Assembly: GCA_025617375.2 (NCBI GenBank)
Contig: JAMYGW020000005.1
Span: 1,922,001 to 1,986,000 of the forward strand
Direction: 5' to 3'
Source: Acarospora socialis
Taxonomy: Eukaryota; Ascomycota; Lecanoromycetes; Acarosporales; Acarosporaceae
DNA: 64,000 nucleotides
Shown in pieces: positions 1 through 12,022 of this stretch. Position 1 is the first letter of the stretch. Every line of letters begins with the position of its first letter. The translations under genes and the position numbers were made by a program. Under the pieces are notes generated by a model. It made no database searches. It worked only from the letters and a program-made list of their open reading frames with translations, and was not told the DNA's origin.

Positions 1-683
1 TGCCATTGTCGTGTCGTTCAATAAGATAAAGTATTGCCAACCGGATCCTGATGGAACCCTTGAGCCAAGGTTACCTTGAGGCTCGGCAGACGCTGACTAA
101 TCGTCCATCGGCTGGAAACGAAACCAAATGCTTTGCCCTTAAGCGGCTTGTCTCAGCCTTATTCTTGGGAATGCCTAACCTCGTGGCCAAAGATAAGGTA
201 AGCATGTCTCCTCGTCTTCTATGGAGTTATAATACTTGTACTTGCTAGACGCGTGCATCCCGTGAGCTGTGCGCTGTGAGCCATACAAGTGGGCAACAAT
301 ACCAGGTACCTTCGTAAACCCTGAACTTTGCCCTGTTCATTGGCCGCTTTAGCTAAGGCCACTCCCCCTCCCCCGTGGTTAACTACCTACTGTCCAGCGG
401 TTCAATGGTACAGGGTCAGAACACTGCGGACTGCTGGTTGCATATGGGCGATTTCGCTAATGCATTGGATGGCACAGTCACACGTTGGAGGAGAAGACAT
501 CATTCAGCCATTTGAGCATATACAACCAACAGTCCGCAGTGTCCTGACCTTGTAGTATTGCACCACCACCATTCTCCGGGACTTTCCATTGCATCTCATT
601 TGGCAGTTAGTTTGGGTTTTTCTTGTCTTTCCATTTCCCCCTCATGCCTCGCAATCGTCAGCCTTCTTGAAGCATTACAGAGC
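1..683. other. Upstream region of the RBR ligase gene
   Basis: No convincing gene. Short open frames have no recognisable motif or plausible start. The frame of the downstream RBR gene stays open back to about 558, but contains no ATG before 684. This stretch probably holds the promoter and 5' leader of that gene. Confidence 0.5.
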
Positions 684-2330
684 ATGGCTAAATGCCTTAC
701 TCGTAAACTGAAAGCTCTTTGGAGCAGCAAAGATGACGATCGTGACTCCTTTAACAAATACTGCCTGTTCGATGAAGCCCTGTTTGGAGATGCCCCTTCA
801 AGTAAACCTCGAGCGTCTCATCCAAACAAGAGCTCCGTGTCGGTGTCTTCCACCGGCTCTTCTTCAGCGTCCGCTCTCAGCTTTTATTCAGATTCCTCTA
901 ATACCGAGTCCTACCGCGTGATGCCTCCCAGCTCTGCTGCAGCGACCGCTTCCGGCTCTTCTTCAGGAACCTCTGATACTGGGGCCGATGACCTTCCTGT
1001 GGGTGCTTCGGCTTCTAACTACAAAACCAGCTCGAACAATATACGAAGTGACTGGGAATACCAGCTGTTCATGCCGCACCACCCGGCGTATGGCCACCGT
1101 GCACATCTGGACTTTGGTATTGCTGTCAATGGTGCCTATAATACTGGACTGAATGTTACAGGATGGGATAAGCCTACCCCACCATACGTCCAGCACGAGC
1201 CGGCATATGGCCAGTATGCGCACCTGAACCCCGGTCCGGGCGCTGCTGCCAGTGGTGCCTACAACTTTGGGTCACACTTTTCACAAGGGGACGAACGACC
1301 TCGGCCGGACCGGCGCTGCCAGTCAGAACGCACCCAGTCCCGAAAACTGAGCCCTACACCACGTCCTCGACCTCCTCGACCTTCTCGACCTCCTTGTGCT
1401 TCACTCCATCCACAGCAAGGTTCTTCCGAGAGCGGTGGTCCAGTAGAACCAGCGAACACCTCTGAGTCGAATCGCAGCTCTTGCAGCGTCTGTTTAGAAG
1501 AGCGTTCTCTCCGCGAATTTCCCTGCATCCCTATCACCCCGGCCTGCACCCATCCTCTGACAGACATATGCAAGGAGTGCATCCGATTGTCCATATCTTC
1601 CCAGCTCTCAGATCGTGACACAGCCCTGACTTGCCCAATGTGTCAGAAGAGCCTGTCCTACTCCGATGTGCAGCGAAACGCGAAGACTGACGATTTCAAC
1701 AACTACGACAAGAGAGTGGCCGAGCGGGCGATGGAGCATGACCCCAATTTCGTTTGGTGCCCCTACGGTGGCTGTGGTGCCGGCCAAATCCAGGAGCGTG
1801 GTGAGGCGGAGCCCAAAGCCACGTGCATTCAGTGCCACCAGCACTTCTGCTTCATTCACCGCGCGCGCTGGCATCCTGGCTTAACTTGCCGCGAATTTGA
1901 TGAGAATCCGGAGCGCGCCCATCAAGCACGCCAGGCGGAAGAGGCTGAGAGCAGGAGAAGAAGAAAGGGCCGGTCAACCAGGACCTATGATAAGCGAGAG
2001 CGGGATAGAGCAGAACGAGAGCGGGAAAGAGCAGAACGAGAGCGGGAAAGAGCCGAACGAGAGGCGATGCGTAAAGAAGCTGAGGAGCGGAAAGGTGAGA
2101 AATACGTGTTAGCATCGACAAAGCGGTGTCCTCGGTGTCGCTGGCCAACATCCAAGGTCGATGGCTGTAAACACATGACATGTATGTTCACGAGATTGAA
2201 GGATCCTGAAACACATGTTGCACTGCTGATCGGTCGTTTGATAGGCAGATGCAGGTATGAATGGTGCTGGCAATGCCAGCAGAAGTGGGTTGATGGGCAC
2301 TTGAGTGTACAATGTTCAAATGTAAAGTGA
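684..2330 (+). CDS. RBR-type (RING-IBR-RING) E3 ubiquitin-protein ligase
   Basis: Two exons, 684-2181 and 2245-2330, give 527 residues. RBR ligases pass ubiquitin from an E2 to their own RING2 cysteine and then to a substrate. The first ATG is at 684 (MAKCLTRK); the upstream open frame has no ATG. Residues 1-300 are Ser/Pro-rich and low complexity. RING1 begins with CSVCLEE and ends with CPMCQ. An IBR with CPYGGCG and CIQCHQHFC follows, then a charged helix of repeated RERERAE units, then RING2 (CPRCRWPTSKVDGCKHMTC) with the cysteine expected to carry ubiquitin in DGCKHM. The intron 2182-2244 (63 nt) splits the last Cys of HMTC. Splicing restores HMTC-RCRYEWCWQC, the canonical RING2 ending. 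The intron is a multiple of three without a stop, so retention would insert 21 residues into RING2. The substrate is unknown. Confidence 0.85.
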   Translation: MAKCLTRKLKALWSSKDDDRDSFNKYCLFDEALFGDAPSSKPRASHPNKSSVSVSSTGSSSASALSFYSDSSNTESYRVMPPSSAAATASGSSSGTSDTGADDLPVGASASNYKTSSNNIRSDWEYQLFMPHHPAYGHRAHLDFGIAVNGAYNTGLNVTGWDKPTPPYVQHEPAYGQYAHLNPGPGAAASGAYNFGSHFSQGDERPRPDRRCQSERTQSRKLSPTPRPRPPRPSRPPCASLHPQQGSSESGGPVEPANTSESNRSSCSVCLEERSLREFPCIPITPACTHPLTDICKECIRLSISSQLSDRDTALTCPMCQKSLSYSDVQRNAKTDDFNNYDKRVAERAMEHDPNFVWCPYGGCGAGQIQERGEAEPKATCIQCHQHFCFIHRARWHPGLTCREFDENPERAHQARQAEEAESRRRRKGRSTRTYDKRERDRAERERERAERERERAEREAMRKEAEERKGEKYVLASTKRCPRCRWPTSKVDGCKHMTCMFTRLKDPETHVALLIGRLIGRCRYEWCWQCQQKWVDGHLSVQCSNVK

Positions 2331-2864
2331 AAAGGTTTGAGATCCTGAACTAATATCGGGCAAATGTAAACGGTGTTAGATGGGTTTGCCTGATATGTGA
2401 CTTGCTGGGTCTAAGCCCAAGCACTCACCACTGTTACATTCTATGGTGCACTTCCGCGGTATAGGGCTAGAGGTCGGGCTTAGTGATATGAAGGTCGAAA
2501 TGCACGATCGATAAACCAGTAGATAGTATCTAGATGATTATATCAAGTCGAATATGACCACTTCCATCACAGAACTGATCCTACCTCTATAGAAATCCTG
2601 CTTGCCGAGCTCACCGTTCATAGACGCCCTGTAGGCATTCCTGTCGTCCCAGTCTTCGCCTCTTATAGTATGGTTGCAACAAACCATCCATAAGAAACTC
2701 AACAATATATGACCTCGCTTCAAGCGTAGTACGGTCAGCAAATGAGAGTCTTGATGAAATACTGCTGAGCCGGTAACAGCAGGTCACACTCCAAACCCGA
2801 TCAAACTACCAGAGCCAGGCTGGCGGTATGTCAAGGCCGCTGCACCAAGCAGTCCCGACCGGTT
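2331..2864. other. Intergenic, convergent 3' ends
   Basis: Lies between the 3' ends of the RBR ligase (+) and the MARVEL gene (-). It should contain both 3' UTRs and terminators. I see no gene or repeat. Confidence 0.5.
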
Positions 2865-3501
2865 TCAACTCTCCGCAGAATCAACACTCTGGTCTCCCTC
2901 CCTGGAGCGTTTTCTCCGCCAGTAGTAATGGGACGCAGTTCCATATAACAAGAAGGTGACGAACCAAAGAAGCAGGTTAGTCAGGTCCAACAGCACCGCG
3001 TTCTTCATGCGCTGCACACCGTGGCCCGAGACGTCCCTGTTGATGAACAGGTGGGCGAAGAGGCCGAGGACGATTGTCCAGAGGAGGCTATGAAGAAGCG
3101 AACAAGCAGTTACCACTTTGCACAAGCAAAACATGCCGAGGGCAGCAGGCACCCTCGGTTGGAACGGTCCACTTACACGAAAATGAAGTCACACACCGGC
3201 CAGATCCAACTCCCCTTCAGCAGTTGTGGCAGGTGCACGGGAGACATGACCGCTGAAAGCCCAGCAACCACCACGGCATAGACCTGCACGAATATGAGCG
3301 ACCGCATCAGATCCTGGGGATCCCACCAGCTTCGGGCGCCGAGCTATGGTCAAGGGATCGATATACCCATTTGCTGGCCGCGTAGCCTTCTGGCTTTTGC
3401 GTCTCCGCTAGATCCCGTCCATATAAGCCTGCCACTGCGACGGACAGCACGAATTGGATGAAGTGGATAAGAGAATAGAGGAGAAGGGACGAGCTTTTCA
3501 T
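2865..3501 (-). CDS. MARVEL-domain four-span membrane protein
   Basis: Three exons on the minus strand (3501-3367, 3283-3177, 3087-2865) give 154 residues. Introns are 3284-3366 and 3088-3176, both GT-AG, and the total is a clean multiple of three. Four hydrophobic helices are visible: near residues 6-24 (LIHFIQFVLSVAVAGLYG), 46-62 (VYAVVVAGLSAVM), 77-95 (FIFVLLWTIVLGLFAHLF) and 114-132 (LLLWFVTFLLYGTASHYYW). The phrase AGLYGRDL after helix 1 is typical of fungal MARVEL proteins. This family acts in membrane apposition and eisosome-like or secretory membranes; the role of this member is unknown. The C-tail is charged (WRRKRSREGDQ). Confidence 0.75.
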
Positions 3502-5274
3502 ATTCGATTTTGGGGAGCGGGGCGCCCGGTGTTTGCACCTCGCTCGAATTCAACGGTTCGATGTGCAGCCACGTCGTGGACGATCTACCTTTGTTGAGGG
3601 TAAGATCGAAGATGAGAAAGGGCGATAGCGAAGGAGAAATACAATCGATATCACAATCGGCTGGGGTGAGATATAGCCATATCGCGCCAACGACAGCGAG
3701 GTGTTGTAGCAAGGGAGCGCACTTAGTTGTACTGTATGTGCGTGCAACAAGTGTCAATGAGGCTCTGGCTGTAGGCAAATTACTGTGCGAACGATAATGA
3801 TACGTATGGGGAAGATGATTGTCGATCGTTCTTTTCTTAGCAATGACTGTGGTCTATTCTAAGCATCTAATGTTGTACGGAGTAGCACAGACATGTATGT
3901 CAGTTCACTGATGTCGATCACTTCGGACGAGCTTCCTTTCATGAAGGTAAGCACAGAATATCCCACTTTCTTGTGGAGGGGATGCTCAGCCTTGTGTGTA
4001 TGCCAAGAAGCCGGTATCTTGGGCGTCTCTCTGTCGGCGAATATGTCGTTCTTTTATACAGAAGCTAGATGCTCATGTGTAGTAGTTGATGATGAGTGAA
4101 GGTCGCCTGTAAGCGCTCATGGCCTGATCGATTAGCATATCAAAACGTACTCGCAAACGATGAAGCCGTATATACTCGACGACTGACTCGAGCCTGAGAA
4201 CGTTAAATAAGCGACGATGCCACTCTCACCCTTTGATGCAGTTCCCCTCCCGTCGTGCTGCTGCACCTTCAGGGTTCACTTCCTTAGCGTCAATGTAGTC
4301 ATGCTTCATCCACCATTCAGCGCTCTGTACGCGCACCTACCATGCTGCTGCCAACAGTTGATGTACATTTAGATCGAATCACATCCAAGCTCTCCTCAAG
4401 GCCTGCCGACGCCGCTAACTGGGCGCAAAGGCAGAGACCTTCATTAGAAGATGGCCCCCATCCGCCAACCCCCCGCCGGACGCTACGTCGTACTCACACG
4501 GATACGCGCCGACCCATTGGACTTGATAGATCACTAATTTCACTCAGCAGCAGTATCTGGGATCTCGAGTACGGAGTACAGAGTGGTACTTCGTACAATC
4601 TATGTCCTGTGAAAGGCGTCGGCTCAACCCGAATAGCTTGGATAAACAAGAGAAGAAAAGAACATGAATTGATATCCGGTATGCTCTGTGAATGATCCTG
4701 CCCTGGTGGCCAGAATCTGACAACCCGGAGACCCGGCGGAAACGCCTGGTGGGGTGCCACATCGCTGATCACACGTTTGTAAAGCAGAACACCTCGAACT
4801 CTTGGGCGTCTATTTCTGGGCCACATCGAATCTGACCTGCAGCCTATCGCTGCTCTCCCCACCCCAACCGGAAGCTTTTGCTTCGCGCCCCGTACTTTAG
4901 ACACCGGTCCCCTCCTGGTTGTACATATCCTCTCGACAAGTCCATGCGCTCCAGCGCACAATCTCCCACGTCGGACCCGAGCTAGTCCTGATATTGGACT
5001 GTCGGTACCCTGTCCCAGAGCCATCTCAGCGCTTGAACAAAACCCAGAGGCCGCCCTCACCAGTTGTCGAATTCTTCTTCGCCCTTCGACAGCCGGCCTT
5101 TCCATAGTAGCATTGATAAACCTCCATTCTTCTTTGCGACTCTCTGGAAGCTGGACTTCTCTGAAGTCGTCAAAATCACTGTTCCCTTTCAGTCAATACT
5201 CGTTCAACGTGGCTGCGCTCAGATACCTCTCTCCATCACGTCGGTGAACCTGGCTTGACCACTAGAGGAGTGCA
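3502..5274. other. Divergent intergenic region
   Basis: About 1.8 kb between the starts of the MARVEL gene (-) and the tetraspan gene (+), so it should hold both promoters. A 203-codon minus-strand frame at 4494-5105 has no recognisable domain and looks accidental. No repeat or RNA gene was recognised. Confidence 0.45.
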
Positions 5275-6985
5275 ATGTCGAACGCACCAAAGCAGCTTAC
5301 AACTCAATTTCATTTCCCATCGGAAGAGGAGAAGAAACGCCCGCTAGTAACGACGAGGTCAAGGACGTCTTCGAGCTCATCGACGACGACATCTTTGAAA
5401 ACCCCTCGAACTGCACGCTTCGCTGAAGCAACATCAGTCAACTCTCCCATCGGCCCAACGGACAGTGGAAGGTCGCCCTTCGCAGATCCTCCCATGATGA
5501 CGAATCATTACCATCCTCAACCACAGCCGTCAGACGTTGGATTTGGCTACATGTCGGAAAATGATGCGTCAAGGCATGCGACGTATCCCGGCATGCCGCT
5601 CGAGGAAGAGAGTGGCATCAGATACATGCCACCGCCGACACCAGGCTCACCGCTCAAGAGTGCGTTGAAGGTTCCCGGAACGCCCGGTCGGATGATGAAC
5701 CCTCTGAGCCCGACCTTCCGAGAAGAGCAGGTTTTGGAAAAGCAAGAAGAGAAGACGGACAAGCAGCAAGCCAAAGACCTAGTAAGTCATTTACTGATCT
5801 TTATGCGATTGACAACATGTCTGATAAATCTTCTTCCTGTAGAAAGTGAAGACGAGAGTACGAATGGCAAAGGTGATGCTTCGAGGCGTCAACTTCAGCT
5901 GCAGTCTCATCGTTCTTTCCATGCTGGCAACCTCATTCTCCATCTTCAACGCTACCAAGCACTTACCGCCACGCAGCGGCCTTCCTCCTTGGGCAGCCGG
6001 AACATCGACATGGCCGCAGATAGTCCTACTGTGCATCGCCTGCATTTCACTTGCAATGTCACTGGCCATCATATACGCCTATTGGAGACACGGTCATCGG
6101 CGAGCGGAAAAGGCAGCAGTCTATTATACTGTTTTCGCCGTCATCTTCTTCGCCTTTAGTATCGTCATGTGGGGCGTTGGTGCGGGGGTACTCAACGGCA
6201 GCAAGGCGAATGGTAACGGAAAGGATCTTTGGGGTTGGAGTTGTCTGGATAACAAGCGGTCCCAACTTTTCCAATCTCAAATCAATTACTCCTTGATCTG
6301 CAGGCTTCAAGTGAGTTTCGTTGCTTGCTTCCAACTCTAATTCACCCTGCTAAACTCTCTCCAGAACTGGTCTCTAGTCTGCTGCATCATCGAAGTCGTC
6401 GTGGAAACCATCACCATCGTCATCTACGGCGTCGTCTTCTACCGCTTCTACAGCAAGCGCAAGCTCCGCAAATCCATGGACGTCCGCGACCGAGCCCGCT
6501 CCGACCTCTACCTCGCTCAGCTCCGCACCCAGTCCGCGCCAAACACCCCCGGCTTCGTCAAGACGCCCATGTCCTCCACCTTCCCCGCCGGCGTCCAAGA
6601 CGCCCACTCGGCAGCAGAGAACGGCGAGTGCTACGGCACCCAATACGCACAGAAACACCAATCCTTCTCCCAGCCCAAGCCCTTCACCCTTCAACCACCC
6701 CCGATCCGCGTCCAGCAAGCCACACCGCAACCCCGCCAAGACGGCTTCGAGCCCGCCCCCGTCCGCGCAGAGCAGGTCCAGGAACATGTCCCCGCCGCGC
6801 CCGGCGAGCACCAGTACGCCGCAGTCCCCATCCCCGGCGCCTACGCCAGCCCCCTCGCCAGCCCCAGCTTCCAGCCTGCGCCCATGAACTTCGGCAATGT
6901 CGCGCCGGGCCAGGCGTACACGGCGGAAGTGAGGGTCGATAGCCCGCCGTCGAGTCCGAGGTTGCCGGGATCGAGGTTGCATTAG
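5275..6985 (+). CDS. Conserved fungal four-span membrane protein, function unknown
   Basis: Exons 5275-5781, 5843-6310 and 6365-6985 (introns 61 and 54 nt) give 531 residues. The N-terminal 165 residues are Ser/Thr/Pro-rich and disordered. The core has four hydrophobic helices: FSCSLIVLSMLATSFSIF, IVLLCIACISLAMSLAIIYAY, VYYTVFAVIFFAFSIVMWG and, after a cysteine-containing loop (WGWSCLDNKR), VCCIIEVVVETITIVIYGVVF. A basic juxtamembrane segment (YSKRKLRKSMDVRDRARSDLYLAQ) and a Pro/Gln-rich tail of about 160 residues follow. The topology resembles fungal MARVEL-like plasma-membrane proteins, but I cannot assign a family. No biochemical function is inferred. Confidence 0.75.
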
Positions 6986-8636
6986 TGATTCGTAACTGTC
7001 GGCTGCGGATGGGAGGGAAGGGAATGTGTACATGAAGGTTTTGAAAGGGCTTATTTTCTTCGCCTCTCGTTCACCGGGTTTTTCTTTTGGGGGGTATACA
7101 GTCCTGGTTCTTATCGGTCTGTAGTTACGGTACCGTTGAAGACCGACTATCGCATCTCGTTAATCTATATCCCAATTCTCAAAACATCCCTCCGACCGTC
7201 TTCGTTCCGCGTGCTTTTGGTGATTGCTCGAGCGCCTACAGCTGCCTGAACCTTGTGATTGTCTCTTAAATCTACTGATGTCCATGGATCTATGAGTAAC
7301 TGCACGCTACTTGGCAGCCCCCTGCCGAGCCTGGCATACCGGCTCGAAGCGAAGCTTGCAATCGAGGGGCTCTCGCCCTGGTCCTTTTTCCCCGTTTACG
7401 ATCTCGCACACAAGACCTGATGTTGTGGCCTACCCACCGGCTCAAGCTGTATATTGGTGGCGCCTGTCTATATCCATGTTCCAGAAGCTTGTCTGTAGCG
7501 AAGAAGGGGCCATGCTACCATGCTGATAGTTAGGATGCCCTGTAGTGGTAGTAGTAGTAGTAGGAGTGTCGACCCTATGTGCTGGATTGATTGGAGATGT
7601 AGAGTACCTACGATATTACGATGGGGTATTGGAATCTGTACGTATATGTGTGAGGTGGGTAGGGAGGCGAGGTGTATGGGTCCGGGTATGGGCGGCCTTG
7701 CTCGTCCAGATCACTCTCCGATTCTGCAAAGATCACGGCACGGCAGCCTACGCAAAGCAAGGCGAAACCACCACGACATGGGTGGAGGTGGGATCGATAC
7801 CAACGTTATTGTAAACTTATGCGATGTCTCAGGGCCGATCGAGCAGCAGTCTTGCATTTTGAGTTGCTGGCCTGAGATGCACGTCTGCGGCGTGGCTGGA
7901 CTCGAGACCCGATTTGGAAAGGGTAGGGTACGGAGTAGGGCAGCGTTAATCAGACGGTAAGTAATGTATCTGTACTGTACATACTACAAAACCACATAGA
8001 ATACGGGGATATGGTGATCCTTGTTGAAAGGTATCACACGGAATACCATGTCTGTAACATGCTCTGATATTGCACTGACATCCCATGCCCCCGATGCATT
8101 CTAATGCGGGCTTTCTGATCATGCTATGGTGTGCATCATACGGTGATGGTTTCAGCTGATGTGCTGGGCTTTTATGGACTTGAGCGTCGGGATCTACAGA
8201 TATACCGTAGCCTTTTGGTCTTCGATGACAATCCCTACCGATTGATGAGCGCCAACAGCTGCGAGTCTGCTGCTCTGGTTACGTCGCAAGGACGGAGCGG
8301 GAAGGGGCGGAAGAAAAGGTAAGGGAGAGACACGATCTACACGATCTATATCATAGATGATGGTAGTAAAGTCATACTCTCTACCTAAGCTTCTCGAGCA
8401 AAGCGCCGATTACATCTCTGACAATCTGACTGACAGCTGGGAACAAAGTAAGCTTGATCGGAAACTCAGAGTGAGCTGTACCAGCTCCTTGTTCAAACTT
8501 CAAGCAAGTAAAGAGAGAGAATTCGTTCTATCACTGTCCTCTGACCCCAAAACACTTTTTGTCGTCCTACTATTACGTTACCATCAACTAAACGCTTCAG
8601 AATCTCGTTGATGGTAAAGACAGGTCAGCCTTGAAC
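6986..8636. other. Intergenic between tetraspan and NRPS-like genes
   Basis: About 1.65 kb with only short overlapping frames and no domain signatures. A trinucleotide GTA run lies at about 7548-7563. It presumably contains the 3' UTR of the upstream gene and the promoter of the NRPS-like gene. Confidence 0.45.
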
Positions 8637-10508
8637 ATGACGGCAAATGCTGCTTCACCAACACAGCCCAAGAGGCTTTTAAACCATGTTGTCGATGACA
8701 TGGCCAAGTATAATGCGGATGCAATCTATGCTGAACTACCTTTATCACCTACGAGCTTTGGCCCAGGGTTTCGAAAGGTGACATACCGTGCCTTTGCCAA
8801 TGCTATCAACGGCATGGCCTGGTGGTTCCATCGCACACTGGGACCCGGGAAGAATTTCGAGACTCTGTTATATCTGGGCCCGAATGACCTACGACACAAC
8901 ATTCTCCTCCTGGGAGCCGTCAAATCCGGGTATAAGGTGAGCACGGGAGTGCAATCCATGCGTTGAAGTTTCTTGCTCGAGACGTCTGCTGATGCTGGAC
9001 ATCTTCCAGATGCTGTTTACATCGCCTCGTTACAGCACCCTCGCACAGATAAATCTGATCAAGCTTGTCGACTGCAAAACCGTGCTTGCACCTGCAGCAC
9101 GCCCACCGGTTACTGATGGGATTCTCGATGCCTATGAGATGCAAGTGTATCAAATTCCTGAGCTTGAGGAGTTGTTCGATCAGAACCATCCCTACTACCC
9201 CTTCGAGAAGACATTTGAGCAGGCACGATGTGAGCCTTTGGTAGTTTTGCACACCTCTGGCACGACTGGCCTGCCCAAACCCATTATCTGGACGCATGAT
9301 TGGGCAGCCAGCTTCGCACAGGAGCGTCGATTGGCTCCACCTTTAGGCTTTGAAAGCTCGGATAACTTGCTTCTTGGAAACCGTGTGCTCAGCATGATGG
9401 CACCTTTTCATGTGAGTACCAGCCATTGTTCATCGTGGCGCAATAGCCTTATGCCTGGAAAACACCCGCAAGACAGTGCTCAGTAACTGATGGTTGGTAG
9501 GCGGGGCACTTATTTGCTAGTGTTCTGTTCGCTATCTTCTGTCGAACCACCGTCATTTATCCGCTATCTGCCGTTCCCTCTTCGGCTGAGCTCGCAGTCG
9601 AGTGCCTCAAGCACACAAAGGCAGATGCTGTCACGCTGGTTCCCCCTTATGTCGAAGAGATCGGCCGAAGCCCCGAGATCCTAGATTTCCTCTCGCGTAA
9701 TGTGGAGACCCTATTCTGGGCCGGAGGCGACGTTTCACTCGCTGCGGGCAACGCCATTTCCTCAAAGATCAAGCTCTTCACCACCTGCGGCTCAACTGAG
9801 ATGGGCATGTGGCCTACGCTTCGCCGAAGCGGGAAGTGGCCTTCGGAGCATTGGAAGTTCATGAACATTCACCCTGCCACCAACATCGAATTCCGCCACC
9901 AGTCCGACAATCTTCACGAAGCTTTCTTCAAACGTAACCCTGAATTCGAGGACGAGCAGCCGGTCTTCAAAATCTTCCCGAGCCTTCAAGAATTCAGCAG
10001 CGGAGACCTTTTCTCTCCTCATCCGTTGGACCCCCAGCTCTGGCAGTATTGTGGCCGCACCGATGACATGCAAGTCTTCAGCTCCGGCGAGCTATACCAT
10101 CCGGTCACTGTGGAACAACGCATCAACCGTCATCCGGACGTCCAAGAAGCACTGCTGGTGGGGACCCAGCGGCCCCAGGCGGCGCTCCTGCTTGAGATGA
10201 AGGCTCCTACGCCGCTGGAAACGCCAGAACAACAGGCGGACGCCATTGAGCGTCTCTGGCCGGTCATTGAAGATGCCAATCAGCTGTGTCCGGTATATGC
10301 GAAGATTACAAAGAAGCATGTTGTGTTTGTGGATCCGCACAAGCCGATGGCAAGGGCGGCGAAGGGCACTGTTCAGCGAAAGACAACCACGCAGCTGTAC
10401 AAGGAGGAGCTAGACAAGCTGTTCACAAGCGCTGCAGCAGCATCTGTTCCAGCGCCGCTGACGGCGCATTCGCTCATTGTGGGTAACAGAGGTGGCATAG
10501 CCGATTGA
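8637..10508 (+). CDS. NRPS-like adenylation (AMP-binding) protein without carrier or reductase domains
   Basis: Exons 8637-8936, 9010-9411 and 9501-10508 (introns 73 and 89 nt) give 569 residues. The first ATG is 8637; the codon at 8631 is TTG. It is an ANL-superfamily adenylation domain that would activate a carboxylate with ATP. Core motifs are in order: A3 LHTSGTTGLPKP (about residue 180), A5 FTTCGSTEMG, A7 YCGRTDDM, and A10 with the catalytic Lys in ARAAKGTVQRKT near the end. Relatives with GRTDD and KGTVQR are fungal NRPS-like enzymes in which a phosphopantetheine carrier and a thioester reductase follow. Here the protein stops about 45 residues after A10 and no carrier or reductase sequence is visible. 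It may be a stand-alone ligase or the surviving half of a degraded enzyme. Directly downstream lies a PKS relic. Confidence 0.75.
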
Positions 10509-10539
10509 TGCAACATAAGCCACATCTATCAATCAAGGG

Positions 10540-11461
10540 TTGTGTTCCGGGCTCAATGGTGCTAAAGGTGTGGTTACCCTCACATCGATCATCTACTAAT
10601 TCTGACCGCTTAGCAGGATGTTCTATTCGAGGATATGAGCTTCAATGACTGGAACGCCGCAACCGCATGTAAAACCGTCGGCTCATGGAACTTACATATA
10701 CTTTTGCCCATGGGTCTTGACCTCTTCATCATGCTTGCCTCCGCATCTGGTGTGGTTGGCTTACGTGGTCAGGCAATTTATGCAGCAGGAGATACTCATA
10801 TGGATGCACTTGCTCGTTATTGTGTTGCTCAGGCAGAGGAGGCTGTTTCTCTAGATCTTGGGGCCATGACAGACGATGGCCTTTTGGCTGAGAACATGGA
10901 CCTTCTGAACCCGTACTTGCCTACGGCGCCCTTAGCCCAATCTCTCGGGAACAATTTTTCGCCATCCTCGATTATTCCTGCAATCCGGCGTTGCCCGTGT
11001 TGACGTTGTGTCAGAGCCAGTCCGTCATCGGTCTTGGGATTGGCACAGGGCCGGGTCTTGATGGAATTGCGCTGTCTCATCAACCCCTCTTCCGCCACCT
11101 GCCCCAGGGCGAAAAGGCCCAAGCTTCTGCTGGCCCCAGTGACGAGCAAATGCTCGATTTCAAAAAGCTCTTCTCGGAGTCGAGCTCACTTGTCGAGGGC
11201 CGGGCTATAATGTCGCAGGCGCTCATCAAAAAGCTGTCCAGGATTCTTTCGACAATGCAAGAGGATGTGGATATGCAGCAACCGCTGCACACGTATGGTG
11301 TCGACTCGCTGCTGGCCATAGAACTACGCAGCTGGATCGCTAAGGAGTTCAGCGCTGACGTGCCAGTCTTTGAGATTTTAGGTGGATCCACTTTCTCGAC
11401 TATCGGTCTTATGGTGGCAGCGCGGAGCAAATTCCAGCATGCACTGTGGACCACGAGTTGA
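10540..11461 (+). pseudogene. Relic of a highly reducing polyketide synthase (end of KR plus ACP)
   Basis: Similarity to the C-terminal end of fungal highly reducing PKSs starts about 30 bases after the NRPS-like stop. It covers the end of the ketoreductase domain (MVLKDVLFEDM-like, then LASASGVVGLRGQAIYAAGDTHM) and an acyl carrier domain with the phosphopantetheine serine in YGVDSLLAIELR, ending at the usual family terminus. A probable family intron lies at 10568-10616. The KS, AT, DH, MT and ER domains are absent and the remainder sits in more than one frame, so this is a broken fossil with about one break besides the large N-terminal loss. The product of the ancestral synthase cannot be told. 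Its neighbour suggests a former secondary-metabolite locus. Confidence 0.75.
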
Positions 11462-12022
11462 TGGGAGAAACTTTAGTGATCGAGCCGTGTAACTTGGTTC
11501 TAGAAATATTTGGTGCCAACGTTCCGAGCTCTATGGTAGTGGCTTAAATTGGAATGCTCCGACATGTAGTAGATAAGCTTTCTAGCACGCTATCCTCGAG
11601 TAGAGGATGAGTATATAGATAATATCCTGAGCATAGGACAATTTGTGTCCTCACTCCCTAAAGTCCACATTAGTAACCTCACTCGTTACCTCTCTTTCGC
11701 ATATTCGGCTCCAGCATGAACGCAGTGGGCAATGCGTTCAGTCTGAGTTATAGGTGCCTGACCTCCATAGAGGTAGCAAGGCGCAGAGTGCTTTTCTTGA
11801 GCTCGATTGGTCTAGTTATTGTAGGTATGGCAAGTTCAGAGTTCTTTTTACAAGGGTAGTGCGTTCAGCCTGGTCAACCGCCCCGCGAGGCTGAAAAACC
11901 CGACTTCGCCCCCTCTGGAGCCTCACCTGGATTTAAGAAGATTTCTGTGACTCGATTCTTTCAGAGCCGATATTCATTTCAAAAGGAGGAAGTTTAAATT
12001 TTAAGTTCCACTGCTATTCACG
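11462..12022. other. Intergenic, promoter side of CorA-like gene
   Basis: About 560 bases without a coding signal. The last 80 bases before the ATG at 12023 are AT-rich with an AAAGGAGGAAG tract. No repeat recognised. Confidence 0.4.

Noticed and set aside
4494-5105. 203-codon minus-strand open frame between the MARVEL and tetraspan genes
   Set aside because: No domain, no hydrophobic or compositional signature, lies in a divergent promoter region.
7520-7960. Overlapping plus-strand frames of 89-146 codons
   Set aside because: Start in a GTA repeat, no motif, three frames equally open.
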